Origin: Piper betle
Taxonomy: Eukaryota > Streptophyta > Magnoliopsida > Piperales > Piperaceae
Reading direction: 5' to 3'
DNA length: 64,000 nt
Assembly (NCBI GenBank): GCA_033002965.1
Contig: JAURVB010013334.1
Location: 1-64,000, forward strand
Within the stretch, counting starts at the first letter, position 1. Each line of letters starts with the position of its first letter. A model generated the notes under the pieces. That model did no database searches, was not told the origin of the DNA, and saw nothing but the letters and a program-made list of their open reading frames with translations. This document shows positions 11,991 through 25,023 of the stretch, one piece after another. A program made the translations under genes and the position numbers.

Positions 11991-12640
11991 AGCACCACCT
12001 ATAACTAAACAAAATCTCTGCAGCTAAAAAGTCAGTTAATAATGTACATTACAAGAAATATAATCATCAACTAAATTATAATCATGCAAAATTTATTCCG
12101 AATGACAAGCTCCAAAGCACATCCCTTGTGCAAAGAAGTATATCCACTCATCTTAGAAGAGAAATTACCTTCCAAATTCAATCTAAGACATACTGTACAA
12201 GGAAGTATCTCCACTCATCTACAAAACAATATCATGTAAGCAAGTTATTATCTACGACCAAGGTCCTTGAATTTTTTTCAAGCAACATATTGTACATTTT
12301 TACCAAAAATAATCCAAGCAATCTACCATTTCAAAATGTAATAGATGATATAAAAAAATATAATTATTTTATTGAAAGAGTTTAAGATTATAAAAATTAT
12401 CTACAACTTAAAATGATATAAAAATTAGCATAACATGATATCAATAACAGGAATTTAAGATCAATTTCAATCTATTTAATTCAGGATATTATGTTTTATG
12501 CAGTAATTTAACAGTTTCGCTATCACTTTCATCCTTAAACATGATTAAGAAAAAAGAAGCTTGGAATACAAACTACAACTTATTACTATGATCAGATTCA
12601 AACAAGGAGAACTAAAATAGTGATGTTCATGTAGATAACT
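11991..12640. other. AT-rich flank, nothing recognised
   Basis: No termini, domains or structured repeats are seen. Short AT-rich frames here have no similarity that I recognise. Confidence 0.5.
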
Positions 12641-12649
12641 CTTCAAAAC

Positions 12650-12930
12650 GGGATGGAGTCATATACAAATGATGGAGCTGGGCCTCCTCGCAAGAGGCAA
12701 CGGAAGGAGGTATTGCTGGGGTGAAGATGTGGCAGTGGTGGTGTTGGCGGGGAAGGGGGAGGGGGAGGGAGTGGCCGTGTTGTGGAAAGTGATCGAAGAG
12801 CAGGAGGGGGAGAGGAGGGGGTAGCGGTGTCGCGGAGGAAGGGGAGTCACTGCAAGGGAGGGAGGGCTTGGGAGGGGAGGTGGTCGAAGGGGGGAAGAGA
12901 GGCTAGGTTTGGGGGAAGAGGAGAGGTTGC
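12650..12930. other. Purine-rich, G-rich tract
   Basis: About 280 bp of GA/GGGAGG-type sequence with strong strand asymmetry (plus strand purine). It resembles the GC-rich core of the Tekay-type LTRs and is followed at 12945-12985 by 'attcattcc..actcggactcaag', like their AT-rich tail. It may be the remnant of another LTR next to copy C. Confidence 0.4.
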
Positions 12931-14859
12931 ATCCATGTAATCAGAGGGCATGAATTCATTCCTACTCGGACTCAAGTAGACTTTACAAAATAATCATTGT
13001 GATGCCCCGATTTCAGTTCACCTAAAAACTTGATAAAAAATGTTATGATTTGACTCAAGTTATGTCTAAAGCTGTTACTTTATAAGACCCGATTAATAAT
13101 ATAAATTGAAATAACATGTTTGGCGTCAAGAGAATGGAAAGCATTATTAAATATGCATCAAAACTTATTAACTATAAATACAAGTATAAAAGAAAGTAAT
13201 TGCACTAAGCTTAGTTGTGTTTAGTGTTTATCCATCATCAAACCAAAGTTGACTCCGGATCACCAAACCTACACATATAATAAGAAAACAACAGTAATGA
13301 GGGTTAATAGTCTAAAAATAACTAATAGTCAAACTGGCATAGGAACCTGACCCTCATGTTAAATGAAAACATTTATATACTTATTCACAGAATATCTCAT
13401 AAGGGCGCTATTAGGAACTGTCGGCCTCGGCTCAATAGCATCTCATTCTTACCCATCTCATGTCTCAGCAAACTTTAAAAACTATCCCTTGCATGGGAAC
13501 ATTACTTTCTTTTCCTATTCTTTTAGCCCTTTACATCCTCCGTATTACCATTTGCCTTGAGCATCGAGTCTGAGTACTCTTAGGTATGTGCCTTCTACCT
13601 TTTAAAACCACAAGTCTAGACATGCGCTGTATTACAATACTCGTAATCTTCTACACTTCTTCGGGTTTGAAGAACTCAAAAGTGGATTTGTCAGGATCCC
13701 TCGAGAATGGAATGACCCGCTCACCAATCGAGAGCCCGTTTTGATTGGCTCATGCCAGCTCACATAGCGCAATTGTTAATTTTCCCTTATCTCGCATCTC
13801 ACTTGAAGACTGGAGAAAATTGTATATAGGGCTTGGAAGATATTTATATAATAGGCTCAAAGGCAACTTACAATGGATTTTGTTTTTGAAATCAGCCTAG
13901 AGGGTTATTAATTATGGAAGTAAAATATGTTTAAATGACACATGTTAAGTGGGGTCCGATAATACAATCACTTAATACGTCTTGCGATCTAGAAATCAAA
14001 TCAACAATAAACTATAATGATAAAAACTGAGAAAAGTCCTAACAAACCTTTGGTCCAAGCTCTAAGCGTGATGTCCCATCTACGGTGAACTTGGACTCTA
14101 AAAGCTATATCGATACCAATTGTTAAGTAAAATATTGATATCTCTATATGATACATTCTCGTGGTGTGTGCTCACATTATCAGTAATCCTGATAAAAAAG
14201 ACTACTAAATAAATTGACAACTAAATATTTAGCACACAAATTGAGGCATAATAAAGGAAATAATTAATAAATAAATAAATACACTTATGAATAAATAGAT
14301 AAATAATAAATATATGAAAATAATAATACTCCAATCATAAAATAATAATATCAATATACTATATAAATAAATGGCTAAACAAGTGTTAGTAAACATATAA
14401 ATAATTAAATAAATAAACATATAATCATTTGATACATAAATAAATAAATAATTATTTAGTTAATATTAATTAATCATGAATAATAATGATTTCATAGTTA
14501 TCCAATATGAAATACGTAATTAAATACAAATAAATATTAACATACACACAACGAACAAATAGATAAATAAATAAATAAATAAAATTTAGTAAACATAAAA
14601 AAGATTAATATTAATAAGTAACTATATCAATAATAATAATAATAAACAATCACATAAGCATCCATCATATAGAATAACATATAAATAAAAAGAAATAAAT
14701 AATAATGAATAAATAAATAAATTAAAACACTCATACGATCAAAATATGTTAAATAATGTAAGCATACATCTAAACTAATGTAGGGGCTCTAAAATTGATA
14801 AAATCGGTCAAAAAATAGTTGAAAACAGATTGAAAATGTCTAAAAATGGGGAATCAAAT

Positions 14860-15540
14860 CAACCCGGCCGAGTCTAGCCAAGTCGACTCTGCCGAGTCAA
14901 GCAAGAGTGCTGACTGAGTTGGACTTCGTCGATGGACTAGATAGTTGGACACGGACACCGGCTCAGGCATGACCGTGGGACTGCTGGGCAGGTAAAAAGT
15001 GTTGGGCACGTAGACAGACGTGAAAACAGGCAAACGGGTCCGACAGGGCGGTCGGCGTACATTGCCAAAAAACAATGACAGTAGTGCAACTGGGGTCTTT
15101 GGTGGTCAGAATTGATAGCCCAGGCGATAAGAAACACGATGGTGGTGTCAATTGGTGGAGTCTGGCCGCTGGCTGGCCAGAAAATGGCCAGAAACATGGA
15201 AAATCGTCGCTGGGTGCGGTGGCATTAGAAGCATCAATTGCGGCCACAACAGTGGTTATGGGTGGTCTCAAAATGAAGATCTCAACAAAAGGAGGTTGTC
15301 TAGGTGGTTGGATAGCCTAGAGGTGGCTTGCCGATGCTGGAAAATGGCTCGAACGGCGGCAGTGGAGGTGGAATACCAACGGTAAAAACGTCATTGCCGG
15401 CGGCTGTTGGGGCAGCGTCACTAGTGGTGAGAAGTACGCATTGATAACCAGCCGCAAGGGGGTCATGGTGGTGCCTGCCGGGTGGTCGGGGACTCACCAA
15501 CGGCGAGCTGAAGTGGCAGCGACTTTAGGGTTGTTAATGT
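14860..15540 (-). other. GC-rich core of solo LTR C
   Basis: About 680 bp rich in GG/TGG on the plus strand. Several overlapping frames are open on both strands but none looks like a protein. It occupies the same position as the GC-rich cores at 2780-3240, 4270-4455, 17620-17860 and 45050-45520 in the other LTRs, yet its sequence is not clearly alignable with them. Confidence 0.6.
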
Positions 15541-15886
15541 CAGAAAATGTGAGAAAAATCTCTTGGCTCTGATCTTGTAATGTTGCACGATTTGACCGTC
15601 CAACAACTCGTGGCCTAGTGGGGCTCACCTATGGGTATATATATATATATATATATACGGAAAGTTTGGATCCTGATTGTCCAAAGTCAAAACTAATTCG
15701 AGTCCTTAAAGTGACTCTATGGACAGTAATTGAGGCAAGAAGGCTAAATTGACCTCAAAACCCTAAACCCAATCAAGGGAAATTTACGACTCAATCAAAC
15801 TGGGCTCATAGGAGTAATCTAGTAGTCCTAAATCCCTAAGATCCATGTAAATGAATGTTCATCTAAATTACACACTGCACCCCTTG

Positions 15887-16157
15887 TGTAACACTCCAAA
15901 TCCGGTTCATGCTCAGGAACCGAACCAGAATGTCACTGGTCCTAGTTCGATCGGCTAACCCAAACCCAATTCATGTGACTCTACTATCAGCGTCTCAAGA
16001 TGGAAGATGGCAATCGTTATGCATGGATGAATGCACAAAAATAACCCTAACATGTTATTACATAGATGAAAATTGATAAGATTCGTAAAATAAGACGGAC
16101 TAAGTCTCCCTTAAAAGTATAATTAAAGGCCACCCTATCAATCAACATGTATATGTA

Positions 16158-16202
<45 letters not shown>

Positions 16203-18304
16203 CATTTTCATTCACACAACTTTCTAATTTGCTGTATAATCATTCTAATGCTTGGGCCTTGACCCACTTGTGCATTCTATTCACATTTCTCATCAATTTT
16301 GGTTCTTGACTTACTTGTTATATTTATTCAATGTTTAAACATATTTATTAACATGTCATCGTTAGCAATCTTTCTACTGCAGCATATATCATATCAAACC
16401 ACATCATCATGTACTGCATTTCATTACATCATCATCAATATATTAAACATGCTATCATCTGACATGTGTGTATGCAAGAGACGTCACTGCTCCTCCGTCG
16501 ATGCTAGCTCATCCTACTCATGATCATCACATACATATATTATAAAAACACATTAGTAACGAGTGTTACTGGTCCAAAAATATAACTAATATCAAACTGG
16601 CTATGAGAGCAAACTCTCAAATGAAGAAAAACATTCATGTACTTCTTGTGAATTCTCTAAAGGACATCTACTAAGGAGCCAGGGCTGCAAACCCGGTAGC
16701 ATCCTGAACTGACTGTTCTGCTGCTACTGATTTTCTCATTTCATTTTCTGGTCCTTCGGGACTACTAGTATATCCTAAGCCATCTTCTTTCCTCCATAAT
16801 TCTCCTGGCCTTGAGCACGAAGACCGAATACTCTCAAGTAGTCACCTTTAGTATCCTTTGAACCAAAAATTCGGACATGCGCTGTACTAAATAGTACCCG
16901 TAAATCACACATTACTCCTGGTGTGAAGAACTCAAAATGAGAGTTGTCAAGATCCCTCGAGATAGGAACAACCCGCTTACTAATCTAGAGTCTGCTTTAA
17001 TTGGCACGTGCACCCACTCATAGTATGTGCGAGTCGGCTTTCCCATCTCTCGTCTCAATGAAAACTCAATAAAACTATATATAGGTCTTGGAAAGGATTT
17101 ATATAATAGGTCTGAAGGAAACTTGTGGTGGATCTTGTTTTCGAAAACATATTTGAGGGATCTCATCCTCGAGGGTTACTAATCCAGAAAACTGGTTGAT
17201 TAAATGGCTCAAGTTAAGTGGGATCCGATAAAACACCACTTAACTCATCCTGCAAGTAATAAAATAATACACAATAGAATAGAGCATAAAACAGGAAAAG
17301 AGTCATAAACAGACTTGGTATAAACTCTAATCATGTCCACGGACCTAGGCGGCGAGCTCGTACTCTGTACCTACACATCAAGACTAAAAAATAACGCCCA
17401 GTATAATGTATGAATGCTACAGTCTTCATCAATCCATACAAGACAACATCTATTTGCATGCATTTAAATTCAAATTCAAATTCACTATTATCATCCGTTA
17501 ACATGCATTTAAATTTAAACCAACTCCTATTTATAATCACACCATTTGCATCACAATAAAATCATTAAAAAATTCATTATCAAATAGAATCGGATAAAAG
17601 TCTATACCCAATCATCAATCACGTGGCGACGGCAACAAGGTTGTGGCCGGCTCAAGTGAGGATCGTGGGGAATAGGGAAGGAAGAAAAAGAAGAAGGAAG
17701 TTGGGTGAGAAGGTTGGTGGCGGATGGATGGTGATAGTGTTGGAGGTTTGGAATAAATAGATGTCAAAGGGGAAAACGAGTGGTCGGGAAGAAGGTCAGG
17801 AGTCATCTTGTAAGGTGTTGGGGAAAAAAATGAATGGTCGGGGAGAAAAATGAATAGTCGTCTCGTAATTAAAACTTGACTCAACTCAGACTTGAGAAAA
17901 ATAATACTAACTCATAGTAATTCTCAAAAAATCTAGAAAATAGGGGAAAATCCTATAAAACATAATACACATCACAACATTACCATGACATGCTCTATAA
18001 CTAATAACCCACCTAAACCACCGATGACGTGTCCTAATGCGTTATTCGGCTTAAAAATAATTCTACGATCTAATTAAAATAAATAAAGAAAATCTAGCAT
18101 ACTCTTACATATTTTGATAACTCATTCTGCTGCTATCTTACCGACGTTATCATTATATACTTGGGCACACATAACTCTTGTGGTTCATAACACAAGACCG
18201 GCCTTGGCTAGGTATACATGTTCTAAAATTGACCCAACTAAAAATAACAGTCTAACGTACCGGTTATGAATATAAAATCCTGACTCGAATCATAGGTATT
18301 ACAC
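15887..18304 (-). mobile_element. Tekay-type solo LTR D inside the Tat 5' LTR
   Basis: The left terminus is TGTAACACTCC at 15887 and the right terminus is GGTATTACA at 18304. It is flanked by a perfect direct repeat CCTTG (15882-15886 and 18305-18309). Removing it restores continuity with the corresponding part of the Tat 3' LTR at 29655-29710. It is 2418 bp, with no internal coding sequence, primer site or polypurine tract, so it is a solo LTR. Orientation is inferred from the coding Tekay-like element at 51314-57000, whose LTR starts TGTAAAAC on the minus strand. Its GC-rich core is short (about 17620-17860). Confidence 0.92.
16150..16200. repeat. (TG)n(TA)n microsatellite
   Basis: A compound simple repeat in solo LTR D. 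A further TA tract lies at 15635-15656 in solo LTR C. Confidence 0.9.
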
Positions 18305-19549
18305 CTTGACTGGAGTCATGAGACCAAGCCTAGCTACCCGTAGTCACACCACTGCACCAAGTTTGCCTTTAGATCAAATCCATACAGTTCAAATTTTATA
18401 AAGATATAGATAAGAAGAAGAAAGGATAAGTGTATGCATAAATATGTACTTGTTCCAATTATGTGGATAAGTATAGAGCCTCCAAAAAGAGTCAGGAAGT
18501 TCCAAAATTACAAGAGGGGATATTTGAAGGAAGTTAAGCGGCATATGATTCCACACCCATATTAGTGGAAGAGAGAGGCTCTCAAACTCTATAAAAAACG
18601 GAGCCTAACTGATAGAAAGGGTTCCAAAAATTTTCCAAAAGAAAGGAGAGACTGCTACTCTTGTTGTGTTGCAAACAAGAGAAGGAATAAGAAAACTTCA
18701 TCTTTCAATGTTTTCTGCTTCTCCTATATCCTTGCCAGTTGTCCTGTCCTTGCCGGGAAGAAAAAGTTGCTGTCTAGCTGCCCTCACCGAAAAGAGAACA
18801 ATTACCGCACTTGCTCGTCGTCATCCCCTCTGAAGGTTCAAGGTCTGCTTGCAATTCCGTAGACCACCATCCTTGCTCAACACCTTTGAGGAGTTTTGAA
18901 GCGGTTTGAGTGGAGCAAACCTACTACCTACCATGTGCTTGTTGGGTTGTCCCTCCTCTATAAATACGTAAATTTGTAACCCTATTTTGGGCAAAAATCA
19001 AGATTTTTTAAATTTGGTTAGTTGAAAGGAATAAAAAATAACGTACGAGGCTTTTCTTCTTTGGTTTTTAATTTTTTGGTTTTAAAGAAAAAATACTCCT
19101 GTAAAGGGAGAAAGAAAATTATGTGGATTGAAGAAAAATAAATATTTTATTGAGATTCGTTTGCAATCGTCAATGGTAGCTTCGCCAAATTCTTATTTGT
19201 AATCCATAATTCTTTATTTTCTTTCTTTGCCAATGTCAATTTTATAGAAAGTACAATAAATTAGCATGAGAGAGTTTGTTCTCTTCTAGATGTATTCTGT
19301 ATCAAACTTGTAATTTAGTGAATTTGATTTAACTGTTTGCCCCATGATTTTTCTCTAAATTTGGGGTTTTCCACGTAAAATTATCTTGTCTGATCTCTCT
19401 ATTTCTTTGGTACTTCTCGTCCTTATCTGCTAAAATAGAAGATTTGTATTTGGTTTGTTTGATTAATCCCATCGGTGGTTGCCATGTGAAGCTGTGGCGC
19501 AAATGATCTGCCCGAAAAGGTCTTTTTCCTCTTTTGCAGGAAAAAACAG

Positions 19550-20152
19550 AGGAGGTTTAAAGAAAACAGCAGCGAAGAACTGATTTTACGGTTGTTTTCC
19601 GACCAACGTCAGCCATTCACAACCCAAAATTAATGTCCAAAGTGAAGCCTACGACTCAATCTTCAGATCTGGGTGGATTCCAGCCCAATTTCGTGGCCAT
19701 CGTCGCCGGGATTTTGCAAGGAAGTTGCTGACCGGTGAAGACAGAAAACAGAGGAGTTTGAAGCAGAAAAAGCAGCGAAGAGTTGATTTCGCGGCTGTTT
19801 TCCGACCATCTCCGGCTGTTCACAACCGAAAATTAATGTCAAAAACGAAGCTAACGAAGCAATATTAAAATTTGGATGGAGTCCTGCTGGATTTCGCCGC
19901 CACTGTCGCCAGAATTGTGCAAGGAAGTTGCTGACAGGAGAAGATAGAACACAGAGGAGTTTGAAGCAGAAAACAGCAGCGGAGAGCTGATTTGGCGGCT
20001 GTTTTCGTACAAAGGCCAGCCGTTCACAACCGAAAATTAGAGTCCAAATTGAAACCGATGAAGCAATCTTCAGTTCTATGTAGAGACCAGCCGGAGTTCA
20101 TTGTCACTGTCGCCGGAATTCTGACATAAAGTTGCAGACCGGCTAAGAAAAA
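19550..20152 (+). repeat. 201-bp tandem repeat, three copies, Tat 5' LTR
   Basis: Units begin at about 19551, 19752 and 19954 with 'gaggagtttgaag', and each ends with 'gcaaggaagttgctgac..aga'. Each contains 'cttcagat/ttct' and 'gccgg' blocks. The same three-unit array occurs in the 3' LTR (30450-31050), so it predates the insertion of this element. Confidence 0.9.
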
Positions 20153-20999
20153 GAACAGAGTCCCCTGTAGCTGATTGGCGCTCTTCCTCCCAAAGTCGAC
20201 ACCGAGAATAAGAAGAGAAGCGAGAAATTAGACTAATCACAAATTGAAGCTGCCACCGCCCAGAAGTCCGATTGAACCTGTCTTGCCGGAGGTCTCAGTT
20301 GCGGCTATTATTGGGTAGCGTCCCCTGTTCTCACAGGGAAGCAGCTGCCTTGCCAACCTGTAGCCATACCCTTGCCGTTACTTCAGATCAACTCCAGAGT
20401 CGGAGCTATTGCTTTGAAGGAGTGCTTCCGAAGCTCTATCTATTGCCATCCATCCTGGCCGAAGAGAGGAGGGGCTTGCCTCGTTGCCCTGTCCTGCTAT
20501 TGCGAAACTTTGCTACCGGAGCACATTGGAGTCTGGCCGCTGCAGTCTCTTTCGTGTCGAGGAGAGAAGTACTACTATTGGGGGTTTGCTTTGATTTGCT
20601 TGCTGCTGCACCGGGCTAGAGATATCACCATTCCGCCATAAGGTCATCGTTATCTTAACCGAAGGGAAGGGAGACGCGATATCTTGCTGAGATGTTTGCC
20701 CAGAATTTGGCTGTCCACCGAAGTTGCTGAAAAGTTCATTACTTTGCTGCAAGAGTGCTGCCGAATTCTGTCATCGATTAAAGCCGGAAGTCCGTTGAAC
20801 GTGGAAAGCCCGCCGGTGCTGCAACAAAGAAGGAAAAGAGATCGAACGGAAAAACGGATTTGCAGTATTTGGTTTACCGGCTCGCCCATTTATTTTGTCC
20901 AACTTATGACTGTCGTGTCCACCAGTTGAGCGCAATTGCAGCTGACACCCACCAGTTGAGCCCAATTGCAGCTTACACCCACCGGTTCAGCCAAACTGG

Positions 21000-22610
21000 A
21001 TCTATGCCGATGTCCAAATTATTGTGTTTGATCAAAGCCTAAAGCATGTTTGATCGAATTTAACCGATCGAATTCAAGTGAATAAAAATAAATTAAATAT
21101 GGGCATTTTTTTGTCCAACTGAGTATCCGATATTTTATATAAATAATATAATGTCTTCAATATTTGTAAGACTAATATTATGTTCAATAAAATTTTTAAA
21201 TCATAATATATATTAAAATTAATTAAGTTAAAAATTGATATTTCATATCTAAAATAATCCAAAATAACTCATTTCGAAAAAGATAAAAGTCATCCTCATA
21301 TTTAAGAATTTAGAACACTACGTTCACTTTAACATTTATATCAAACTATTTATTGTATAGTTAGAATGTCTTCAATTAGTATCATAGTTTACTAAATTTT
21401 TAAAATTTAGCTCATATACACTTCCAAGTCAAATAAAAGATAATCGATATATAGAAGCTTTAAAGCAATCTTTGACATCAAAATATAATCCAATATTACA
21501 TATACTTTAATGACAAAATATTCTATTAGTTAATTCTTTATCCAATGTAGCTCACCTACATGAAAAAATAAAATAAAAAATAATTACTTGTGAAAATATT
21601 TTACAAATATTAGAAGAGTAAAAACTAAATATAACATTCTCACATGTTCATTATGGACACAATCATCAATATCTTCTCATTCTTCAATATTCATTGTTCT
21701 AAACAAATTTGATAATGAACTTATTTGTTTCTCTACAAATACAAAATATAGTAACAAGAAAAGAACATATATTAAAAGATATATCAAAAATAAAAAATGT
21801 ATAGATATAAAATATGAATTGCTTTTATATTCACTCTTCATCCAATTTTAGGCACATGTTCAAGCTTCAAATGTTTTTGGACTCAAAATATTCTTAGTTG
21901 AGCCAATTATTTATTCTCCAATATGAAATGTCAATTTGGATGAGACGGTTGACATATGAATGGGTAAAACATCTTAAGCAATTTTTTTTCCAAAATAGGA
22001 TATTTTACTATATTCAATCTCCACCACGATAATATATTAAATTGCCCATCTACTCATTCCACAAAAGTAATAGTTAGTTCATTAAAATAATTCTTCAAAT
22101 TAGTTTATATTAGCTCCTTTTATGAATATTTTATAATCAATTTACTTAGTTCTTGCAATCTGCTTCTTAAGCCTCCAATAGGACAAATAATTAATAAATT
22201 TTTAATTTCACTAAAGGGCTTGTTTGACATACATTTAACCATGATTTCACATCAATTTTATTTTTAAAAAATTTCCATTGTAATATAATATTTTTTTAAA
22301 AAATGATTTTAATTTTTATGCTAATTGACACGAGAGAAACTTAGAAAAATATAAGAGATAACGATTATATAAATGCGATATTAGTTTTTTGTGAGAGAAA
22401 ATAATATTTATAATGAAAGATATAATTAGATAATAAAATAAATATGAGATGAAAATAATTTCCTATATTGACTGAATTTTGATTGTGTCCGACCGAGACT
22501 GATTTGACCAAAGAATTTTAATTGTGGTTGACTGACTTTTTGCCCGAGGTTAAGTGGACGGACAAAGACAATGCCTTGTCCGATGTTCGACCAACTAACA
22601 CCGACCCTTA
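21000..22610 (+). other. AT-rich segment present only in the Tat 5' LTR
   Basis: About 1.6 kb, very AT-rich from 21060 to 22440, with no domain or clear terminal inverted repeats. The junction copies 'aattgcagctt' (20964-20974) and 'aattgcagttt' (22610-22619) flank it, and the 3' LTR has only one such copy. It is therefore more likely that the 3' LTR lost this segment than that the 5' LTR gained it. Confidence 0.6.
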
Positions 22611-22970
22611 ATTGCAGTTTGAGTCATGCAGGCACTGATTTTAACTAATGAACCGTGCACCATTTGCAGCCTCAAGTACCCAGTATTTTGTGAAGCTATT
22701 TAAAAGTGACAAAATATCCACCATGTTGTGTAATTTATAAAGGAAAAGAAAATTAGTGAATTATAAGTTTTAGTCTCATCGTAGATTGACTTAGGGATTC
22801 AAATTAAACCCTAACCGGGTAAAATTTCCTGTGTGTTATTTTTTGTTTGTGACATTTTATTTCTATCACAATGTTTCTTTCCGTGGCAAGGGCGCCTCGG
22901 TCCCACCGAACCCTCTAACCCAACTCAAAGACGTAATTCACGGGGGCGGCAATCCCATGCTCAAATATAT

Positions 22971-22990
22971 TTTGGCAACTCCACTAGAGA
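22971..22990 (+). promoter_or_regulatory. Tat primer-binding site region
   Basis: TTTGGCAACTCCACTAGAGA lies 3 bp after the inferred LTR end. It has the form of the 'TTGGC..CTCCACT' primer sites seen next to many gypsy 5' LTRs. I do not assign the tRNA. Confidence 0.55.
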
Positions 22991-23689
22991 CCGTCGAGAG
23001 GTAGTAGTGCAATTTGAAGAGATAGTGTGTACAAAAAGATGGCCCTCGAGACAAAGAATTTGGCATGGCAAAAGGGCGCTAGTGAAGGAGAACCTTCCAA
23101 CACACCTGCAACAAATCAACCTAAAGTACACTCGCCTTAAACAGGTGAGCCTCCATCCCAATGGGAAGTACATCGAGGAGAGAAGATGCCAACCCAGCCC
23201 AGCAAACCGGTGAAGTCCAGACAAAATGGACCAGCCAGCTCACCAATCGAAAATAGGCATTCTTATGGGGCCACAGGAGAGGCCTTTGGCGACTGCCTCA
23301 GCAAGCATGGATTTGTCAAACACCCCTCGAGTAGATAACATGTTTTCTAATGTCTCGGGATCCATGTCACAAGCATCCCCTTTGATAATTTCACCATCCG
23401 AGCCAAGTTGGACACAACACTATTTAGTTATGCAACAGAGTCGGACTGAGCATAGTCCACTCCCACATTCAACGTGGTTTCCATAGCCACCACACTACTA
23501 GCCATCGTACACATGGTACAACCCTGTTGTCCCCAATCTTCAGTTTCTATGGCGTTTCCCTAGCCGATTACTACCACAATGCTCATCTCGACGGCGCCAC
23601 CTTGAATATCACTGGTTCAACCATCAGTTCCCGCCGCGGTAGCTTCGTTACCAGCTAGTCATCCTCAATAAGTCTACCCTACAGTATTT

Positions 23690-24830
23690 CCAGCAGTGCC
23701 AGTTGCATCAATTGTATCAATTCAAGATGCTCAGTTTGATGAGCTGAAAGCCGCAATGGATGCACAAGCCACATTAATTGCCGCATTGATAGAACATAAG
23801 GACAAAGAACCAAGCGAAGCAGTAAAGCATCTTCGTCCCTTAGCCGATAAAGTTTACACAAAAATTTGCTAGAAAAATACAAGCACCCAACCTTCACAAA
23901 GTTTGAAGGAGATGGCAATCCTGGACATCACATCACAATCTTCGAGATTTAATGTGGAACTATTGTAACCAATGAAAAGTCAAAGTTGCAGCAATTTCCT
24001 TCATCCCTCAATGACAACGCCTTAAGATGGTTCAATAACTGCCCTCCCGAATCAATTAGTTCATGGGATAAGTTTGTTAAACAATTCACGAAACATTTTC
24101 AATCAATAGAAATCCCAGTAAAGATAGAACACTTACAATAATGACGGAGAGAACTGGGTGAGCAGTTTGCAACATATGTGAAGAGTTTTAGAAGCCTAAC
24201 ATCCTAGATGAAAGAAACCTCTAACATCAAATAGCTTGTGAAGATTTGTGTAATGAATGCCGGACTGGCTACTTGATTCCTAAGTAGTGCACAATGCAAC
24301 ACTTTTGAACAACTCCTTGAAAAGGTGTTGATCTTTGAGGAACTTGGGAGGGCTTTATTGAACAATGCTAAGGCATCAACCAATATTGTGACTGAATTCA
24401 GTGAGCAAGGTCAGGAAAAACAACTAGAAAAGTGAAGGAACAACAATTAAGGGTAAAAGGCCATGCCCCGACAATGGCACGAATGGTGGAATATACAAGA
24501 TTATACCTTCAATGTTGGTGATACCAAAAGGTGGTTTGATGTTTTGGTTAAGCGAGCAAAGATCACGCAATGGACACCAAAGAATCCACCAAAGCTGGAA
24601 GATAAGAAGAAAGACAATTTCTACTGATACCATCAAATAGTTGACCATCTCATACTAAAGTGTCAGAACATAATGGAGAAAATTCAAGAATTACTCAACA
24701 AAGGTGAAATCAAATTGAAAGCTCCCACAACACAAAAGGCACCAATGACCAATGTTATGCCAGCAAGTCATTTGACGTCATTATTGAAGGTTCAAGATGA
24801 AGAAAAAGAAGAGGATGACTAAGCAAAGGC
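23690..24830 (+). pseudogene. Tat gag (capsid and Cys/His region), many stops
   Basis: Reading across frames gives an N-terminal helical part ('QDAQFDELKAAMDAQ', about 23720). The capsid block follows: 'FTKFEGDGNPGHHI', 'LRWFNNCPPESISSWDKFVKQFTKHF' and 'EQFATYVKSF', about 23890-24190. A Cys/His-type motif ('YHQIVDHLILKC', about 24628-24663) comes next; its first Cys position is a TGA stop. 'KIQELLNKGEIKL' follows, as usual in Tat elements. In the family, Gag forms the particle shell. At least eight stops or shifts break it here. A charged Lys/Glu-rich tail (24780-24960) precedes the protease region. Confidence 0.8.
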
Positions 24831-25023
24831 AAGGAGCTCGGGGAAGAGAAGTTGGAAAAAGAAAAGCAACCAGAAAGAAATGAAGTGTTAGGTGATGACA
24901 ATAAGAAAGAAGAGGCTCCCTTGAGTTCACTGAAAGAACAAAAGAAGGGTTCTTCCTCTCCCACACCATAAAATGGAGTTGATCAAATGACAATTGGTAA
25001 AAAGCTAAGGAAGATATGAGTTA

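Larger units (their letters stand above)
15856..22967 (+). repeat. Tat 5' LTR (interrupted)
   Basis: It aligns with 29655-33099 across its length once solo LTR D (15887-18304 plus the duplicated CCTTG) is removed; the start TGTTCATCTAAATTA is shared. It keeps two segments absent from the 3' LTR (about 18945-19480 and 20975-22610), each bounded by short direct repeats, so the 3' LTR probably lost them. It contains a 201-bp tandem repeat (19550-20152) and a ~27-bp 'cacccaccagttgag' repeat (about 20918-21000). Net length is about 4.7 kb. Confidence 0.85.

Noticed and set aside
20272..20965. Several 60-115 codon frames on both strands in the Tat 5' LTR (and 30573-31805 in the 3' LTR)
   Set aside because: LTR sequence with overlapping opposite frames. 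The matching frames in the other LTR differ by shifts and stops, so there is no selection for a protein.
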